This document shows positions 60,710 to 64,000 of a stretch of DNA of 64,000 bases, in pieces. The stretch comes from Impatiens glandulifera. Taxonomy: Eukaryota > Streptophyta > Magnoliopsida > Ericales > Balsaminaceae. Every line of letters begins with the position of its first letter. The first letter of the stretch is position 1. The position numbers were made by a program, and so were the translations under genes. The stretch is from positions 49,351,689 through 49,415,688 of the forward strand of contig NC_061868.1 of the NCBI RefSeq assembly GCF_907164915.1, in the 5' to 3' direction. The notes beneath the pieces were generated by a model. That model had not been told where the DNA came from and made no database searches. It saw only the letters and a program-made list of their open reading frames with translations.

Positions 60710-63700
60710 CTCGATCAAAAGAATCCTCTGTTTATTGTTGTTGCTGTTTTTACTTTAGTTTGTGATTGTGAATGAATAGGAAGGAGTTAATGTAATAAGA
60801 TGGGAGCATTTATTTAAATTGGGAGGAGAGAGAAAGAGAGGAGTTGACATTTTGGTTGCCGCAAATCCAACCTGGATTGTGATCATGATCATGATGAGGG
60901 CATGTTTGGATCAATTCAAATGTTTGCCAAATCAAACCATAATACAAGTGTTCTTTCTATTACAGGATAAGGTTAGTTTGATTTCAATATAGAGATTAAT
61001 ACTAAATATTTCGATTTTCGGTTTCCTGAGTGTTAGTTAAATCAAACTAGACCTATATTTAACAAATAAAACTGTTACCCATGTATTAGCTAGTCAACTT
61101 TGTCGTTTGAAGGTTTAAATAGTTTGTTTTTAGTCCATATGTTATGTTAAGGATACGAATACTCCAAAGAAGCCAGTTTCACACCTTCCCCATAAATAAA
61201 ATATTGAATCAATACTTATTAACATAATCTCTAAATTCTTATCAAACAATTTAATTTTTCAAGTTCGGTATTACCTACCTCAATTTAAGACATTATAAAT
61301 GAAAAAATATGTGTTATTGTCAAATTTAAATTATAACCCATGGTTTACTTTTTCTATCTCTTTATATCTGTAAATAATTTAATTATTCTTAAGAATATAC
61401 CCTTAAAGTGTTAAATCCTAACTTAGACACTAGTTAAGGGTATTGGACTTTGAAAAAATCAAACCATTTTAATATGTCAATACTATGGGGGGGCAACTTT
61501 TGAACGGGGGTTGGGTTGGAATACCCCTTTCTATTTCTTTCTGTCCCTAAATTCTGATTATTGACTTTTTTTTGTTTGTATCCAATTCCAATAATAGGAT
61601 ATATTTATATATATGATACGTGCTGTATATAAATAAATATATGGATGATACGTGGATGGATAACTTCTAATAGCTTATATAACTACAAGATTAGTTGACC
61701 TAGAGTTTTTCCTTTCTTTTTTTAGTCCATGTTGTTCATATTTTTTTTAAGGATATTATATATTTAAGGTGGCAATTTGATCCTTTTCCCCTCTAATATA
61801 ATAGTGTGCTTTTAACGCGTTTGATCTTGTAACAATTATGACCACATGTTAAAAGAAGAACAAAGAAGTTTTGCTAAAAGTTCTAATTTAATTCAAACTT
61901 TTATTATATATTTTTAAAAATTAAAAAGTCAGTTAACCCTAATTCTAATTTACGACGTTTTTAGTGAGGAAATCATACTTTTAATCTATAATTTCCTTTT
62001 TCCGGTATGTGTTCTATCTTTAATTCAATATTTTTGAGAATTTTAAAAGAAGCTTATATATTTAATGGGCAAATATTTTCAAGGGTGGTTAGTAAATGTC
62101 ACCTCTTATCTCCTTTAATGGGTTTTAAGGGAGAAAGGTACATTGAAAATGTACGAAAAATTCTAAGTAGTTTATTCAAAATCTTGACCAGGTTATAGTA
62201 GTACAATTTGAGCTAACTTAGGCAATAAGAAATATTAAAAAAATGATGAAATGTTAATTATTCTTAGAGTAACTAGTATGACAGTGCATTTAGCATTTGA
62301 AATAAATATTAAACTTGAAAGCTTAAATGCCTTTAATTAGTTTATAAATTATTCAGTGTGAGTTAGGTAGAGATTATTTGAGTAATAGAAAAAGAGTTAC
62401 ATATTTAAAACATCTTACTGAAATTTATTTTAACGTATTGTTTGACATTTTATAGACAAAAAAACAAATTTGACAACTTGTCTTAATTTAATCACTTCCT
62501 CGTCACCATCCTAATCCATAAAGATTGATAATTAATTATGCTAAAAACTGCTAATCGGATCATTTTGCTTCATGTTAATTTAATAAGTGTAGCTCTTATA
62601 GCACTGGGAAACCTCAACATTTGTCCATTTTTTAATTAATATAAAGTATTTCAAGTATAGAAAAGTTGTGTTTTTTTAGTTCTATTATGGTTAAATATTG
62701 TCTAATTTAATGGGAGTTTCGTGATAACTAATAATCGGTCTTAATTTAATTTAGAAAATAAACTTTAAAATTCTACAATTTAACATTAATCGCAGTTACA
62801 TGTCATCTTAAAAAAATCTAACGTGATTATCCAAACTTTTAAAATCCAATTATAATTTTAAATTTTAATGGGTAATAATGTTTCTTATATATTCAATTAA
62901 ATTTAAAATATATTTTTATACATGCTTGGTTTGAATTGCTCCTTATATATTTATTTATTTGAAGTTGTTCTTTAAATATTTTTTTTGTTTGAAATTGTTC
63001 ATTATATATTTATTTTTATTTGAAATTATTTTTTGTACATTTATTTTTATTTGAAATTATTCATTTTACATTTATTTTTATTTAAATTTACGCTATAAAT
63101 ATCTTTAACTATTTATAATGTTATAAAATCGTTAATTTGTATTGAAAATATACACAAATTCTTCTTAGACGTGATATATCAATTTTTAAGTTATATTATG
63201 GACAGAACATTTACCTTCATCTTGAGACAACTTCTTCAATTTAATTCTTAAACAACGATAAATCTGTTAGGTTCTATTTTACAGACAAAAAATCTTATAG
63301 ACTATGACTCCGAGGAGATTGTTACTCATTTATATGTAAATATTGTGTATTTGTATTGTGCTTTCAAAATTATCTCTCAATAATAAAATAATATATATTA
63401 ATATTAAAAATATTTAATATTTTTATAATTAAAATATAAATAATATGATATATATTACAAAATATAAAATATAACAGTGTAATACAAAACTCTAACTGAG
63501 TTGAATGGACTGTTATACCTGATTTACACTCAAATAGTGATTATCCCCTAACGAGAATATAAGAGACTTTATTAGTCAAAATAATAAACTGCAAATCTAA
63601 AAAATACAACATAATTAGGCGATAATTTTAAATTAGTTATAAAAGAAAAATTATGTTACAAATCAGGGTTTGATTTTGACCTAAGAAAAAAAAGACATCA

Positions 63701-63750
63701 TTTTTATTTTGTCACCGGCACCTCTAACTGATATATGGACCGGGTGGAAA
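60710..63750. other. 3-kb AT-rich spacer
   Basis: The DUF1442 promoter is expected just above 60709; a GA-rich tract lies at about 60820-60845. No gene is recognised; the open frame at 62007-62198 shows no family resemblance. A 30-31-bp minisatellite at 62935-63090 is listed separately. Confidence 0.55.
62935..63090. repeat. AT-rich minisatellite, 30-31-bp period, about five copies
   Basis: The motif ttt(g/a)aa(a/g)tt(g/a)tt recurs with starts near 62961, 62991, 63022, 63053 and 63083, each followed by an atatttatttttat spacer. Copies differ by a few substitutions. Confidence 0.75.
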
Positions 63751-63906
63751 ACCTAAGGGAGACACACGTGGCTGAAAGTCGAAGCATCTCGTCACTTAGC
63801 ACGTGTCCACAGCACTCCCAGATTGCCGCCGGCGCAAGGAGAAGTCTCATCTTCTTCGTCATAGTTTCTTGTCCGTGGAAGGAATAGACTCAAAATTCTG
63901 ATTTCG
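63751..63906 (+). promoter_or_regulatory. promoter/leader of the gene starting at the window end
   Basis: GC-richer than the upstream spacer, with ACACGTGG at about 63765 and GCACGTGT at about 63800 (G-box cores), then a CCGCCGGCGC patch and a CTTCTTC tract just before the ATG. Confidence 0.45.
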
Positions 63907-64000
63907 ATGCACCGATTCAGATTTTCCGTTCAATTGTCATGCAGATACATACGGCGCTTCACTAGCCAAAGTACCCACCTCGAGAATGTAGGTACAATGG
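63907..64000 (+). CDS. partial first exon of an unidentified gene, organelle-targeting-like N-terminus
   Basis: Starting at ATG 63907 the frame reads MHRFRFSVQLSCRYIRRFTS followed by QSTHLEN. It is rich in Arg, Ser and aromatic residues and has no acidic residue until near the end, as in mitochondrial or plastid presequences. A donor-like GTAGGT follows at 63988, so exon 1 may end at 63987. The product cannot be identified because the rest lies beyond the window. Confidence 0.45.
   Translation, partial: MHRFRFSVQLSCRYIRRFTSQSTHLENVGTM

Overview
This is nuclear DNA from a flowering plant, most likely a eudicot. Genes are far apart and AT-rich spacers separate them. Coding sequences are split by short GT-AG introns, and every recognisable protein belongs to a land-plant family: SUVH histone methyltransferase, type-I AHL, DETOX/MATE, ACR ACT-repeat, KEULE/Sec1. 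The spacers hold decayed plant transposons. I cannot name the species. There are no bacterial operons, CRISPR arrays or rRNA, and I found no canonical tRNA gene.

Layout (spliced models were read by hand from splice sites and reading-frame continuity): (1) 183-2060 (+) intronless SUVH5/6-type H3K9 methyltransferase. (2) 2.1-9.3 kb, repeat-rich: CGGTTCGG-rich repeat, a hairpin, LINE remnants. (3) 9283-10170 (-) intronless AHL22-like AT-hook protein. (4) 10.2-24.5 kb, a transposon graveyard: LINE 3' end, ACACGAC-rich repeat, CACTA-like subterminal repeats, probable solo LTR, dead hAT transposase. (5) 24548-26002 (+) DTX56/RHC1-like MATE carrier. (6) 29793-31826 (+) ACR8-like protein, 6 exons, 447 aa. 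(7) 35848-36413 (-) and 37413-38421 (-), two tandem At4g22758-like (DUF7054-type) genes. (8) 41464-43821 (+) intronless hAT-derived DUF659 protein. (9) 49814-56695 (-) KEULE-type Sec1/Munc18 protein, 21 exons, 670 aa. (10) 58493-59749 (+) ICT1-like peptidyl-tRNA hydrolase, 7 exons, 236 aa. (11) 59934-60709 (-) DUF1442 protein, 2 exons, 226 aa. (12) 63907 to the window end (+), the first exon of an unidentified gene.

The genes do not form one pathway. They matter together as a block of conserved order. From memory, the Arabidopsis counterparts of genes 5-11 fall in three short chromosomal blocks (At4g22758-At4g22790, At1g12320-At1g12420, At1g62840-At1g62870). Here they lie in one run, as expected of an ancestral arrangement that Arabidopsis duplicated and then thinned out. 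I found no clearly new molecular system. The observations most worth a second look are a short SINE that duplicated the 5' splice-site region of KEULE exon 8, an orphan promoter-like cluster at 33.9-34.1 kb, an ACGT-core cluster between the DTX56 and ACR8 genes, and a live hAT-derived gene 20 kb from a dead hAT transposase.
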